DNA of 13,051 bases from contig JARKQO010000017.1 in NCBI GenBank assembly GCA_029974855.1, positions 1 through 13,051 on the forward strand. The letters run 5' to 3'. Below, piece by piece: positions 7,617 through 13,051 of this stretch. The position numbers were made by a program, and so were the translations under genes. This stretch comes from Eubacteriales bacterium. GTDB taxonomy: Bacteria; Bacillota_A; Clostridia; Christensenellales; Aristaeellaceae. The notes below the pieces were generated by a model. It searched no databases, was not told the DNA's origin, and saw nothing but the letters and a program-made list of their open reading frames with translations. Each line of letters begins with the position of its first letter. Positions within the stretch are counted from its first letter, which is position 1.

Positions 7617-9539
7617 TCAATTGTACTCGATGGTGCGCTGGTAGGGCTTGTAGGTGCTGGTGTGCATCTTCTCCCGCTTGATTTCCGTGCCGTTTTGGTA
7701 CCAGACCTTATAGGTGTCCACCACGTAGCCGGTTCTGGCCTTGATGGTCTCCTTGCTGGTGCCCGGGGTCATGTTGGGGTTCACCACATAGCGCACCTCC
7801 AGGGGCGGCTCTGTGGTTTTGACCACTTTGGATGTGAGCTCGATGGTGATTCCCTCCCCCAGGGGGAAGCCCCAGATTTCCGCCGAGCATTTGCGGTTCT
7901 GGTAGTAGGCCACCAAATAGACCGGGGTATCCCGGTTGTTGCGGAACTGAAAGTCCAGATTGGGCCAGTTCACGGTGGCGTCCTCGCCCCGGTTCACGTA
8001 GGTGCTGGGCCAGGCGTGGGGGCTGCGGCTGACGATTTCCAGATCGGCCCGGGCCACGGCGTTGAACAGCGTGGAGGACACCTGGCAGATGCCGCCCCCC
8101 ACCTCCTCGATGCTCTGGCCCGCCGAGATGGCCCCGGCCTCCCGGTACCCCTTCTCGATGGTGCGCTGCCCTGTGGCCGCGTTGAAGCTGAAGGTCTCCC
8201 CGGGCATCAGCACGGTGCTGGTGATGGCCTGGCAGGCCAGGTTGATGTTGTTGTTGCGGTTGCTATCGCCGGTGGTATCGGTGGTATAGGCGGCGACCCG
8301 CTGAAAGTGGGCGCTGAGCTGGGCCTTGGTCACCTTGGGCTGGGTCAGCACCGGCTCCACGGTGATGGTGGCGCCCCGCTCGCCGCCATCCAGGCTGGCG
8401 GTGAGCCTTTGGTACAGGGCCTCCCCGTCGATGGCCACCCCCACCTGCTCTTCGGTGAACAGCAAGGTATGGCTGGCGATGTCAATGCTTTGGAGGGCCG
8501 CGTCCCGGGGCTCCCGGGTCACATAGGCCACGATCTCCTCCACCAGCCTGCGGACGGTGTCGTGGTCGTAGGCGGCCCTGGCGCTGAGGTTGACCCCGGC
8601 CTCCCGCAGGGCCATGACGGTGTTCAACCGCTCCCGGAAGGGGGTGATGTGGGTGCCCCGGATGGCGGTGGTGTTGGTGCGCCCCACCGCGTAGGCCCGC
8701 TGGAGCACGTTGCCCAAATCCCGGGTGGCGGGCACATTGTTGCCGTCAAAGGTCCAGGTTTTGTTGCCAATGGCCACGCTTACGGAGAACAGGTTTTGCG
8801 CGGTCATCTGGGTGCCGGCCAAAGCCTCCTGGGCCTGCTGGAGGGTCATGCCCCCCACGTGGTTGCCGTCCACAAACACGCCGGGATAGATCACCTCCTG
8901 CTGGAGGTACTCCTTGGACTGCTTGTAGTTTTGGGCAATCTGCCGGTCGTAGCGCAAAATTTCCCCGTTGATGAAGGCGTAGTTGTCCACGTCCTTCCAG
9001 AAGTAGCCTGTGACCTGGGGCATCATCATCACGGCGATGAAGGCCAAAGCCGCCGTACAGACGGTGATCACCGCCACGTACCAATAGGGGCTGGAGAAAA
9101 ACCCCGTTTTCTCCGGGCCCTTGGCCCCTGAGGGGGTTCCCTTAGCCCTTGAGGAGCCTTCCTTTCCCCCTGAGGGGGTTCCCTGTTTTGCCCGCTTTTG
9201 CGGGGCTTGGGGGTCCTGGGGCGGCGGGGCGGAGCCGTTTTCCTTTTTGCCCTTGGCCGCAGGCGGCCGGGGCTGCTCCGGAACGGCCCCCAACGACATA
9301 TCCCAGGCCCATTCCTCATCGAAAAGGAAATCCCCCCGGGGATCTGGCCCTTCCTGGGCCATGGCCTGGGGGCCATAGGCCCCGGCGGCCAGGGGCACGG
9401 GAGCCCCCGAAAAGGAGGGCGGCACGGCAAACTCCCCCGCGTTGCTGTACAGCCGCTGGGGCGCCTGCTTCACCTGGGGGTAGGACCGGGGCGTATACAG
9501 CTCCGGGTTATTCACATCTTGCTGATCCCATGTTTCCAT
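7617..9539 (-). CDS. VanW family membrane-anchored cell-envelope protein
   Basis: 640 residues. Residues 1-150 are a low-complexity, Pro/Gly/Gln/Lys-rich cytoplasmic tail. One membrane span lies at about 153-174 (VAVITVCTAALAFIAV), with the rest predicted outside. The external part has a peptidoglycan-binding-like region (about 215-410). The VanW domain follows (about 420-550) with VLMPGETFSFN and GGGICQVSSTLFNA. A G5-like tail (about 570-640) ends in YKVWYQNGTEI. VanW is named from a vancomycin cluster but is common in Clostridia without any resistance link; its molecular function is unknown. Start ATG 9539 is preceded by GGGAGG. It follows rex by 27 nt and is probably cotranscribed with it. 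Confidence 0.93.
   Translation of the reverse strand: METWDQQDVNNPELYTPRSYPQVKQAPQRLYSNAGEFAVPPSFSGAPVPLAAGAYGPQAMAQEGPDPRGDFLFDEEWAWDMSLGAVPEQPRPPAAKGKKENGSAPPPQDPQAPQKRAKQGTPSGGKEGSSRAKGTPSGAKGPEKTGFFSSPYWYVAVITVCTAALAFIAVMMMPQVTGYFWKDVDNYAFINGEILRYDRQIAQNYKQSKEYLQQEVIYPGVFVDGNHVGGMTLQQAQEALAGTQMTAQNLFSVSVAIGNKTWTFDGNNVPATRDLGNVLQRAYAVGRTNTTAIRGTHITPFRERLNTVMALREAGVNLSARAAYDHDTVRRLVEEIVAYVTREPRDAALQSIDIASHTLLFTEEQVGVAIDGEALYQRLTASLDGGERGATITVEPVLTQPKVTKAQLSAHFQRVAAYTTDTTGDSNRNNNINLACQAITSTVLMPGETFSFNAATGQRTIEKGYREAGAISAGQSIEEVGGGICQVSSTLFNAVARADLEIVSRSPHAWPSTYVNRGEDATVNWPNLDFQFRNNRDTPVYLVAYYQNRKCSAEIWGFPLGEGITIELTSKVVKTTEPPLEVRYVVNPNMTPGTSKETIKARTGYVVDTYKVWYQNGTEIKREKMHTSTYKPYQRTIEYN
9125..9184 (-). 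repeat. 18-bp direct repeat in the VanW cytoplasmic linker
   Basis: CCCCTGAGGGGGTTCCCT occurs at 9125-9142 and again, identically, at 9167-9184, 42 bp apart. On the coding strand each copy encodes GTPSG in the Lys/Gly/Ser-rich tail. The spacing is 14 codons, so the frame is kept; it looks like a small in-frame duplication in a disordered linker. Confidence 0.8.
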
Positions 9540-9566
9540 GGAAAAACCCTCCCTTGCCAAGGCGGG

Positions 9567-10199
9567 TCACCGGGGGCGCTTATTGAGCATCCGGTAGGAC
9601 AGCTCTTGCAAGCCCTCCTCCAAATGGACGTTCATCAGCACGCATCCCTCCGGGAGCTTCAAATCCACCGGGGCGAAGTTCCAAAAGGCCTCCACGCCGC
9701 AATCGCACAGCTCCTGGGCCACTGCCTGGGCCGTATCCGCCGGAACGGACAGGATGCAGATATCCACCTTATTGTCCGCAATATAACGGCGAATATTCGC
9801 CATATCCTCCACCGTGAGCCCGCCGATTTGCTCGCCCACCTTCCGGGGGTCCACGTCGAAGATGGCGGTGGTGTGGAAGCCGCTGGCCAGAAAGGAATCG
9901 GAATTGGCGATGGCCCGGCCGATGTTGCCCGCTCCCACGATGACCATGGAATGGGGCACATCCACCCCCAAAATCTTGCCGATATTCTCCCGGAGCTCAG
10001 AAACAGCATACCCGTATCCCTGCCTGCCGAAACCGCCGAAGCAGTTGATGTCCTGCCGGATCTGGGAGGCGGTGAGGCGCATCCTCTCCCCCAGCTCCTG
10101 GGAGGAAATCTGGCGCACCCCTTCCCTTTCCAGTTCCTTCAAATGCCGGTAGTAGCCCGGAAGCCTGCGGATGACCGCGTCCGATACGTAGCCTGCCAT
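9567..10199 (-). CDS. rex: Redox-sensing transcriptional repressor Rex
   Basis: 210 residues, the family length. The N-terminal winged helix (about 1-80) contains SSQELGERMRLTASQIRQD and the Rex hallmark FGGFGRQGYGY. The NAD(H)-binding Rossmann fold begins at IVGAGNIGRA (87-96) and continues through FDVDPRKVG. The C-terminal swapping helix is VHLEEGLQELSY. Rex senses the NADH/NAD ratio and represses fermentation and respiration genes. AGGAGG sits 5 nt before the ATG. It is first in a unit with the VanW-family gene and divergent from sigK. Confidence 0.97.
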   Translation of the reverse strand: MAGYVSDAVIRRLPGYYRHLKELEREGVRQISSQELGERMRLTASQIRQDINCFGGFGRQGYGYAVSELRENIGKILGVDVPHSMVIVGAGNIGRAIANSDSFLASGFHTTAIFDVDPRKVGEQIGGLTVEDMANIRRYIADNKVDICILSVPADTAQAVAQELCDCGVEAFWNFAPVDLKLPEGCVLMNVHLEEGLQELSYRMLNKRPR

Positions 10200-10303
10200 A
10201 GTATGCCTCCTTGGGTGTGGAATCAGGGATGCCCCAAACAGGTAGGGTAAAGCAGCGTGGCGTTCATTACGGCCTGGTTACAAATTCGTGCATATCCTGT
10301 GAT

Positions 10304-10332
10304 ATCATACCATATTGGGTCCTTTTTCACAA
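10304..10332 (-). promoter_or_regulatory. Promoter for rex
   Basis: On the minus strand TTGTGA (10327-10332), a 17-bp spacer and TATGAT (10304-10309) form a good sigma-A promoter. It implies a leader of roughly 95-100 nt. The -35 box equals a Rex half-site (TTGTGA), but the second half-site is missing at the required distance. Confidence 0.75.
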
Positions 10333-10357
10333 GGTTTGGGGGCAGGGTTTTGTGAGG

Positions 10358-10380
10358 AAAGGAGGGAATCTTCCTCCTTT
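10358..10380. other. Perfect hairpin AAAGGAGG/CCTCCTTT in the rex-sigK gap
   Basis: An 8-bp perfect stem with 7-nt loop GAATCTT. On the plus strand the left arm is a strong SD sequence and the right arm copies the anti-SD of 16S rRNA. No start codon lies at a useful distance from it. The rest of the 10200-10490 gap holds the rex promoter; I see no convincing housekeeping promoter for sigK. Confidence 0.5.
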
Positions 10381-10490
10381 TGTGCTTATGTCGCGCCAAC
10401 GCCGGTGATGCCTCCGCCCGGGACGCCCGCCTGCGGGGCGTCCCCCCGCATAGGGCCAAGCCGGCCTTTCATAGGCTCCTAGGGGAGGCG

Positions 10491-11183
10491 ATGGGGTTGT
10501 TTTCAGCGTTTTTGCTTTGGATCGTCAAGGATTGCCTGTTTTTGCTGGGGTACATCTCCGGCCAGCAAAACTTCAAAAAACCCCTGAGCCCGACCCAGGA
10601 GCGGGAGGCCCTGCTGGAGATGCAGGCGGGCAGCGAGGAGGCGCGCCAGCGCCTCATTGAACACAACATGCGCCTGGTGGTGCACGTGGCCCGGAAATAC
10701 AAGGTGCCCGGATGCAGCTTTGACGATCTGATCTCCATTGGCGCCGTGGGGCTCATTAAGGCGGTGCGTACCTTCAACATGAGCACGGGCACCTCTTTGT
10801 CCACCTACGCGGCGCGATGCATTGAGAACGAGGTGCTGATGTGCCTGCGGCAAAGCCGCAAGCAGCAGGCGGACATCAGCCTGAATGAACCCTTGGGCAC
10901 GGACAGCGACGGCAACGCCGTTTCCTTTGTGGATATTTTGGGCACCGCCCCGGACGTGGTGGAGGAGGAGGTGCGCCGCCGCATCACCCTCAGCAAAATC
11001 CGCGCGGCGCTGCCCTCCTTGCCGGAGCGGGAGCGGCTGGTGCTGAAGATGCGCTACGGCCTGGCGGACGGAAGAATCCATCCCCAGCATGAAATCGCGG
11101 AGATGCTGGGGAGTTCCCGGTCCTATGTGTCCCGGGTGGAGAAGCACGGGATTGAGTTGTTACGGGATAAACTGATGGAGTAG
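10491..11183 (+). CDS. sigK: Sporulation sigma factor SigK-like (full-length copy A)
   Basis: 230 residues. The hydrophobic N-terminus (about 1-22, FLLWIVKDCLFLLGYISG) resembles the pro-sequence of Bacillus pro-SigK and separates it from SigE. Region 2 (about 55-120) contains IEHNMRLVVHVARKY, DDLISIGAVGLIKAV and STYAARCIENEVLM. A conserved linker LGTDSDGNAVSFVDILG follows. Region 4 (about 172-225) has the helix-turn-helix EIAEMLGSSRSYVSRVEK. SigK directs late mother-cell transcription during sporulation. The start may be ATG 10491 (GGGGAGG only 2 nt away) or TTG 10497 (8-nt spacing). S208 in the HTH is isoleucine in Bacillus SigK and in the truncated copy downstream. SigE is the main alternative, less likely from the N-terminus. 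Confidence 0.9.
   Translation: MGLFSAFLLWIVKDCLFLLGYISGQQNFKKPLSPTQEREALLEMQAGSEEARQRLIEHNMRLVVHVARKYKVPGCSFDDLISIGAVGLIKAVRTFNMSTGTSLSTYAARCIENEVLMCLRQSRKQQADISLNEPLGTDSDGNAVSFVDILGTAPDVVEEEVRRRITLSKIRAALPSLPERERLVLKMRYGLADGRIHPQHEIAEMLGSSRSYVSRVEKHGIELLRDKLME
10832..10875 (+). repeat. 44-bp perfect direct repeat, copy in full-length sigK
   Basis: These 44 bases recur without mismatch at 11943-11986. They lie just after the Ile-Glu-Asn codons of region 2.4. Looser homology begins at 10821 and, after one 57-bp gap, runs to the stop. Confidence 0.95.
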
Positions 11184-11328
11184 GGGGAGAAAGCTACGAA
11201 TCGCCACACTGCGGCAAGCGGTTCCTTCTGGACACCGGCATCCGGCATGAGCACCGGGAATCCGGGGGTATTTATTGTAAGTCAAATCAAGCGGCTTCCT
11301 TTATTTTGCTTCAGTCCCTGCCCTTATC

Positions 11329-11631
11329 CTATTTTGAACGAATCCGGAGGCATTCCACCATGCTGTAAATCACCTTCTTCTCCGATTCCGTCAATCCGGC
11401 AAGAGCTATCGCTTCTTGATCGGTCAGTCCGAGAAGAAAATCTGCTGTTGTGTGAAAAATTCTTACGAGTTCAACAATATTGACAGTGGAAGGCACGGCC
11501 AGCCCCATTTCCCAACCGTTAATGCTGGAGCGGGTAAGACCGACCTTGCGCGCCAGATCAGATTGGGTCATTCCGTTCTGCTCACGAAGCCGTCTGATAC
11601 GGTCAGGCAGCAAGAGCATTTCTTCCGCCAT
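11329..11631 (-). CDS. XRE-family helix-turn-helix transcriptional regulator
   Basis: 100 residues, a single-domain Cro/CI-type DNA-binding protein. The HTH occupies about residues 10-65, with MTQSDLARKVGLTRSSING as the core and TVNIVELVRIFHTTADFLLGL as the closing helices. The tail GLTESEKKVIYSMVECLR is common in Firmicute XRE regulators. AAGGAG is 9 nt before the ATG. It lies between the two sigma copies on the opposite strand, in DNA poorer in GC than its neighbours. Its candidate promoter interlocks with a plus-strand promoter pointing at the truncated sigma gene, so it may control both. It resembles repressors of mobile elements, but no integrase or recombinase is visible. Confidence 0.9.
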   Translation of the reverse strand: MAEEMLLLPDRIRRLREQNGMTQSDLARKVGLTRSSINGWEMGLAVPSTVNIVELVRIFHTTADFLLGLTDQEAIALAGLTESEKKVIYSMVECLRIRSK

Positions 11632-11706
11632 TTTACATCACTCCTTGATGACATTCTAATTTATCTATTACGCTCTTTCCTTATCTTTCATGGTATTTCA
11701 TCATCA

Positions 11707-11734
11707 ATTATGATGTTTTTATTTGACATTCCAA
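11707..11734 (-). promoter_or_regulatory. Candidate promoter for the XRE gene
   Basis: On the minus strand TTGGAA (11729-11734), a 16-bp spacer and CATAAT (11707-11712). The hexamers match 4/6 and 5/6. It shares bases with the opposing promoter at 11723-11751. The surrounding DNA is AT-rich, so chance matches are possible. Confidence 0.45.
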
Positions 11735-11751
11735 ACATTTCGGCTTATAGT
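11723..11751 (+). promoter_or_regulatory. Strong promoter facing the truncated sigma gene
   Basis: TTGACA (11723-11728), a 17-bp spacer and TATAGT (11746-11751). Transcription would start near 11758, giving a leader of about 160 nt before the truncated sigma gene. Its -35 region interlocks with the proposed minus-strand XRE promoter. Confidence 0.65.
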
Positions 11752-11766
11752 GTTCAGGAAGTGGTC

Positions 11767-11880
11767 GTGGTGTACGTTTGTCTCAGCTGCCATCAAAAGC
11801 TTGCTGGCAAAGAGATTCAAGGCACTTGTCGCGATGTCCGCTATGATGCAGAGCACCTGGCCATTCCTGTTCAAGAGTGA
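11767..11880 (+). CDS. Doubtful 37-codon ORF with Cys-X2-Cys motif
   Basis: A GTG-started frame with AGGA 7 nt upstream encodes a 37-residue peptide containing CLSCH, a later Cys and the end AEHLAIPVQE. The ribosome site would lie almost at the predicted 5' end of the transcript. Two overlapping frames (one plus, one minus) are about as plausible by third-position GC. I do not recognise it. Otherwise the gap 11632-11916 holds only the two promoters. Confidence 0.2.
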   Translation: MVYVCLSCHQKLAGKEIQGTCRDVRYDAEHLAIPVQE

Positions 11881-11916
11881 AGAAACTGAATTACAACAAG
11901 CAAAGGAGAGGGTAGG

Positions 11917-12237
11917 ATGAAACTCTGGGGGATTGAAAACGCGGTGCTGATGTGCCTGCGGCAAAGCCGCAAGCAGCAGGCGGACACCAGCCTGAACGAG
12001 CCCCCGGACGTGGCGCAGGCGGAGGCGCTCCGCCGCGTCACCCTCAGCAAGATTCACGCGGCCCTGCCCTCCTTGCCGGAGCGGGAGCGGCTGGTGCTGA
12101 AAATGCGCTACGGCCTAAAGGATGGAAGGATCCATCCCCAGCATGAAATCGCGGAGATGCTGGGCATCTCCCGGTCCTATGTGTCCCGGGTGGAGAAGCA
12201 CGGACTTGAATTGTTACGGGATAAGCTGATGGAGTAA
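11917..12237 (+). CDS. Truncated SigK paralog, region 4 only (copy B)
   Basis: 106 residues. After a new five-residue N-terminus (MKLWG), the sequence matches copy A from IENEVLM onward to the last residue. It lacks sigma regions 1 and 2.1-2.3. It has also lost 19 linker codons in frame (LGTDSDGNAVSFVDILGTA in copy A). The region 4 HTH EIAEMLGISRSYVSRVEK is intact and keeps the canonical Ile. GGAGAGGG is close upstream of the ATG. The nucleotide match to copy A is very high, and most differences are silent. It is laid out like the 3' half-gene spoIIIC left when the Bacillus skin element splits sigK. It could be a decaying relic, a DNA-binding competitor of SigK, or half of a split sigma factor. 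Confidence 0.8.
   Translation: MKLWGIENAVLMCLRQSRKQQADTSLNEPPDVAQAEALRRVTLSKIHAALPSLPERERLVLKMRYGLKDGRIHPQHEIAEMLGISRSYVSRVEKHGLELLRDKLME
11943..11986 (+). repeat. 44-bp perfect direct repeat, copy in truncated sigma gene
   Basis: Identical to 10832-10875, offset by 1111 bp. The homologous block begins 11 bp earlier at ATTGA with two mismatches; before that the two copies are unrelated. Confidence 0.95.
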
Positions 12238-12250
12238 GGGAAACCCCCAC

Positions 12251-12283
12251 GCCAAAAAAGCCGCCGGGGGCGGCTTTTTTGGC
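12251..12283. terminator. Strong bidirectional terminator after copy B
   Basis: A perfect 15-bp inverted repeat with GGG loop; its arms contain AAAAAAGCCGCC and GGCGGCTTTTTT. This gives a GC stem with a T run on both strands, 13 nt after the truncated sigma stop. Confidence 0.95.
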
Positions 12284-12304
12284 GCACCCCTGGCAATCCC
12301 TTCC

Positions 12305-12332
12305 ATATTTCTTCTTTTATTCTTCATACATT
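12305..12332 (+). promoter_or_regulatory. Candidate sporulation (sigma-E/K-type) promoter
   Basis: ATATT (12305-12309), a 15-bp spacer and CATACATT (12325-12332) fit the sigma-E consensus as I recall it (KMATATT, 13-15 bp, CATACAHT) at all but one position (C for K). The next gene starts about 158 nt downstream. No clear sigma-A promoter is seen in this gap. Confidence 0.45.
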
Positions 12333-12407
12333 CCTCACATTCAGCACACAGCCCTATCAATCGCCCTTGATACCATAGGCTTGCGGAATCCAAAGGCCGC
12401 CATGGAA

Positions 12408-12438
12408 GGGGAGGCGACGCCGTATCCCAGGCCTCCCC
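12408..12438 (+). other. Leader hairpin before the secreted-protein gene
   Basis: GGGGAGGC (12408-12415) pairs perfectly with GCCTCCCC (12431-12438) across a 15-nt loop; only a short T stretch follows. It could be an attenuator or just a stable leader structure. Confidence 0.3.
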
Positions 12439-12490
12439 CGGGTTTTCTCACAAAGAACCACTGGAAAGACAACCGGAAAGGATGATTTGG

Positions 12491-13051
12491 ATGAAGAAAC
12501 TGGTATCGTTGGCGCTGGTGCTGTTGATTGGGCTCAGCCTGCTGACGCCCGGAGCCTTGGCCCAGGGCGACGGAAAAGCGGCCCCCGTGCCCCCGAGCGG
12601 CCAAAAAGGCGGACAGCCCCCCTCGGGCAGCCAGGGCGGCAATAACCCCGGCGGCAGCCCGGCCCAGGAGGGCTCGTCCCAGCAGGGCGCTCCGCCCCAG
12701 GGGGGCGACCCCAAGGCCGGTCAGGAGGGCCAGCGTGACGGCACGCCCCCTGAGGCCCGGGGGAAGGGCGATCCCTTCCAGATTAGCAAGGCGGAGGAGT
12801 CCATCGCCGCCCTGGAGAATGAGGATACCGCAAAGGCCCTCACCGCCCTCCTGGAGGTCTATAAGACCGCCGCCGCCGGAGAGGACCGGGAGGCTACCCG
12901 GCAGGCCCTCCAGGCGCTGCTGGAGGCCATGAAGGAGGTGGGCTTTCAGACGGTCGGCAAGGGCATGCCCCCGGAGGGACAGCTCGGCCAGGAGCCCCCC
13001 GCCGTGCCCCCGGATACGGACCAACTCGCGAACGCCATTGCCGGGATGAGC
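12491..13051 (+). CDS. Secreted Gly/Pro/Gln-rich protein, 5' part only
   Basis: 187 codons are visible and the frame is open at the right edge. The N-terminus is a textbook signal peptide: MKK, a hydrophobic core, then a cleavage-like TPGALA-Q at about 24/25, with no lipobox Cys. Residues about 25-95 are low complexity, rich in Gly, Pro, Gln and Ser. A charged, probably helical segment follows (KAEESIAALENEDTAKALTA and REATRQALQALLEAMKEV), then another Pro-rich stretch. AAAGGA is 8 nt before ATG 12491; ATG 12482 is in frame but too close to the SD. I recognise no family. Export to the envelope, or to the forespore-mother-cell space if the promoter is sporulation-specific, is inference. Confidence 0.85.
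   Translation, partial: MKKLVSLALVLLIGLSLLTPGALAQGDGKAAPVPPSGQKGGQPPSGSQGGNNPGGSPAQEGSSQQGAPPQGGDPKAGQEGQRDGTPPEARGKGDPFQISKAEESIAALENEDTAKALTALLEVYKTAAAGEDREATRQALQALLEAMKEVGFQTVGKGMPPEGQLGQEPPAVPPDTDQLANAIAGMS

Noticed and set aside
7489..7620. 44-codon N-terminal extension of the alcohol dehydrogenase
   Set aside because: It would cover the promoter and lacks a ribosome site; the family starts at the ATG at 7488.
7512..9131. Long plus-strand open frame (539 codons) opposite the VanW gene
   Set aside because: Repetitive Gly/His/Val-rich translation with no ribosome site, antisense to a well-supported gene.
10327..10355. A canonical Rex operator at the rex promoter
   Set aside because: TTGTGA half-sites exist, but they point outward with a 17-bp gap rather than inward with 4-6 bp between them.
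11779..11793. CXXCH heme-binding motif in the small ORF
   Set aside because: There is no signal peptide and the ORF itself is doubtful. A single CLSCH in 37 residues is not evidence for a cytochrome.
11329..12237. Tn916-type regulatory region (XRE orf9 divergent from sigma-like orf7)
   Set aside because: The divergent XRE/sigma layout is similar, but the sigma fragment is clearly derived from the neighbouring sigK. No excisionase, integrase or other Tn916 gene is present.
12341..13024. Minus-strand open frame opposite the secreted protein
   Set aside because: Shadow of the plus-strand gene, which has a proper signal peptide and ribosome site.

Overview
The window looks like a piece of chromosome from a GC-rich, spore-forming Clostridia member (Oscillospiraceae-type Firmicutes). 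Evidence: strong AGGAGG-type ribosome sites, a TTGACA-17-TATAAT tRNA promoter, a Rex repressor, a VanW-family protein and a SigK-type sporulation sigma factor. The genus cannot be fixed from the sequence. Most genes are GC-rich; the stretch between about 11190 and 11930 is clearly more AT-rich.

Layout. (1) 1-740, minus: N-terminal part of a DAO-type FAD oxidoreductase running off the left edge. (2) 867-1267, plus: consensus promoter, tRNA-Arg(TCT), tRNA-His(GTG), tRNA-Gln(TTG) and an intrinsic terminator. (3) 1341-5000, plus: a three-gene overlapping operon for a xanthine-dehydrogenase-type molybdenum hydroxylase (Mo subunit, FAD subunit, 2x[2Fe-2S] subunit). (4) 5051-10199, minus: five co-directional genes. 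rex and a VanW-family membrane protein form one unit with a visible promoter. An iron-containing alcohol dehydrogenase, a pirin and a small cysteine-rich metal-binding protein form a second unit with its own promoter. (5) 10491-12283: an intact sigK-like gene, then an AT-rich segment with a divergent XRE regulator, then a second truncated copy of the 3' half of the sigK-like gene (106 aa), closed by a strong bidirectional terminator. (6) 12491-13051, plus: start of a secreted Gly/Pro/Gln-rich protein behind a candidate sigma-E-type promoter; it runs off the right edge.

The most interesting part is region 5. The homology between the two sigma copies starts abruptly at the Ile-Glu-Asn codons. 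As I recall the Bacillus work, this is where the skin element splits sigK. The copies share a 44-bp perfect repeat 1111 bp apart. The truncated copy has its own ribosome site, lacks sigma region 2 and 19 codons of the linker, but keeps a region 4 whose differences from the full copy are mostly silent. It lies behind a consensus-like promoter interlocked with the candidate promoter of the XRE gene. This could be the scar of a sigK-targeting element, or a small regulatory module built around a region-4-only sigma protein.
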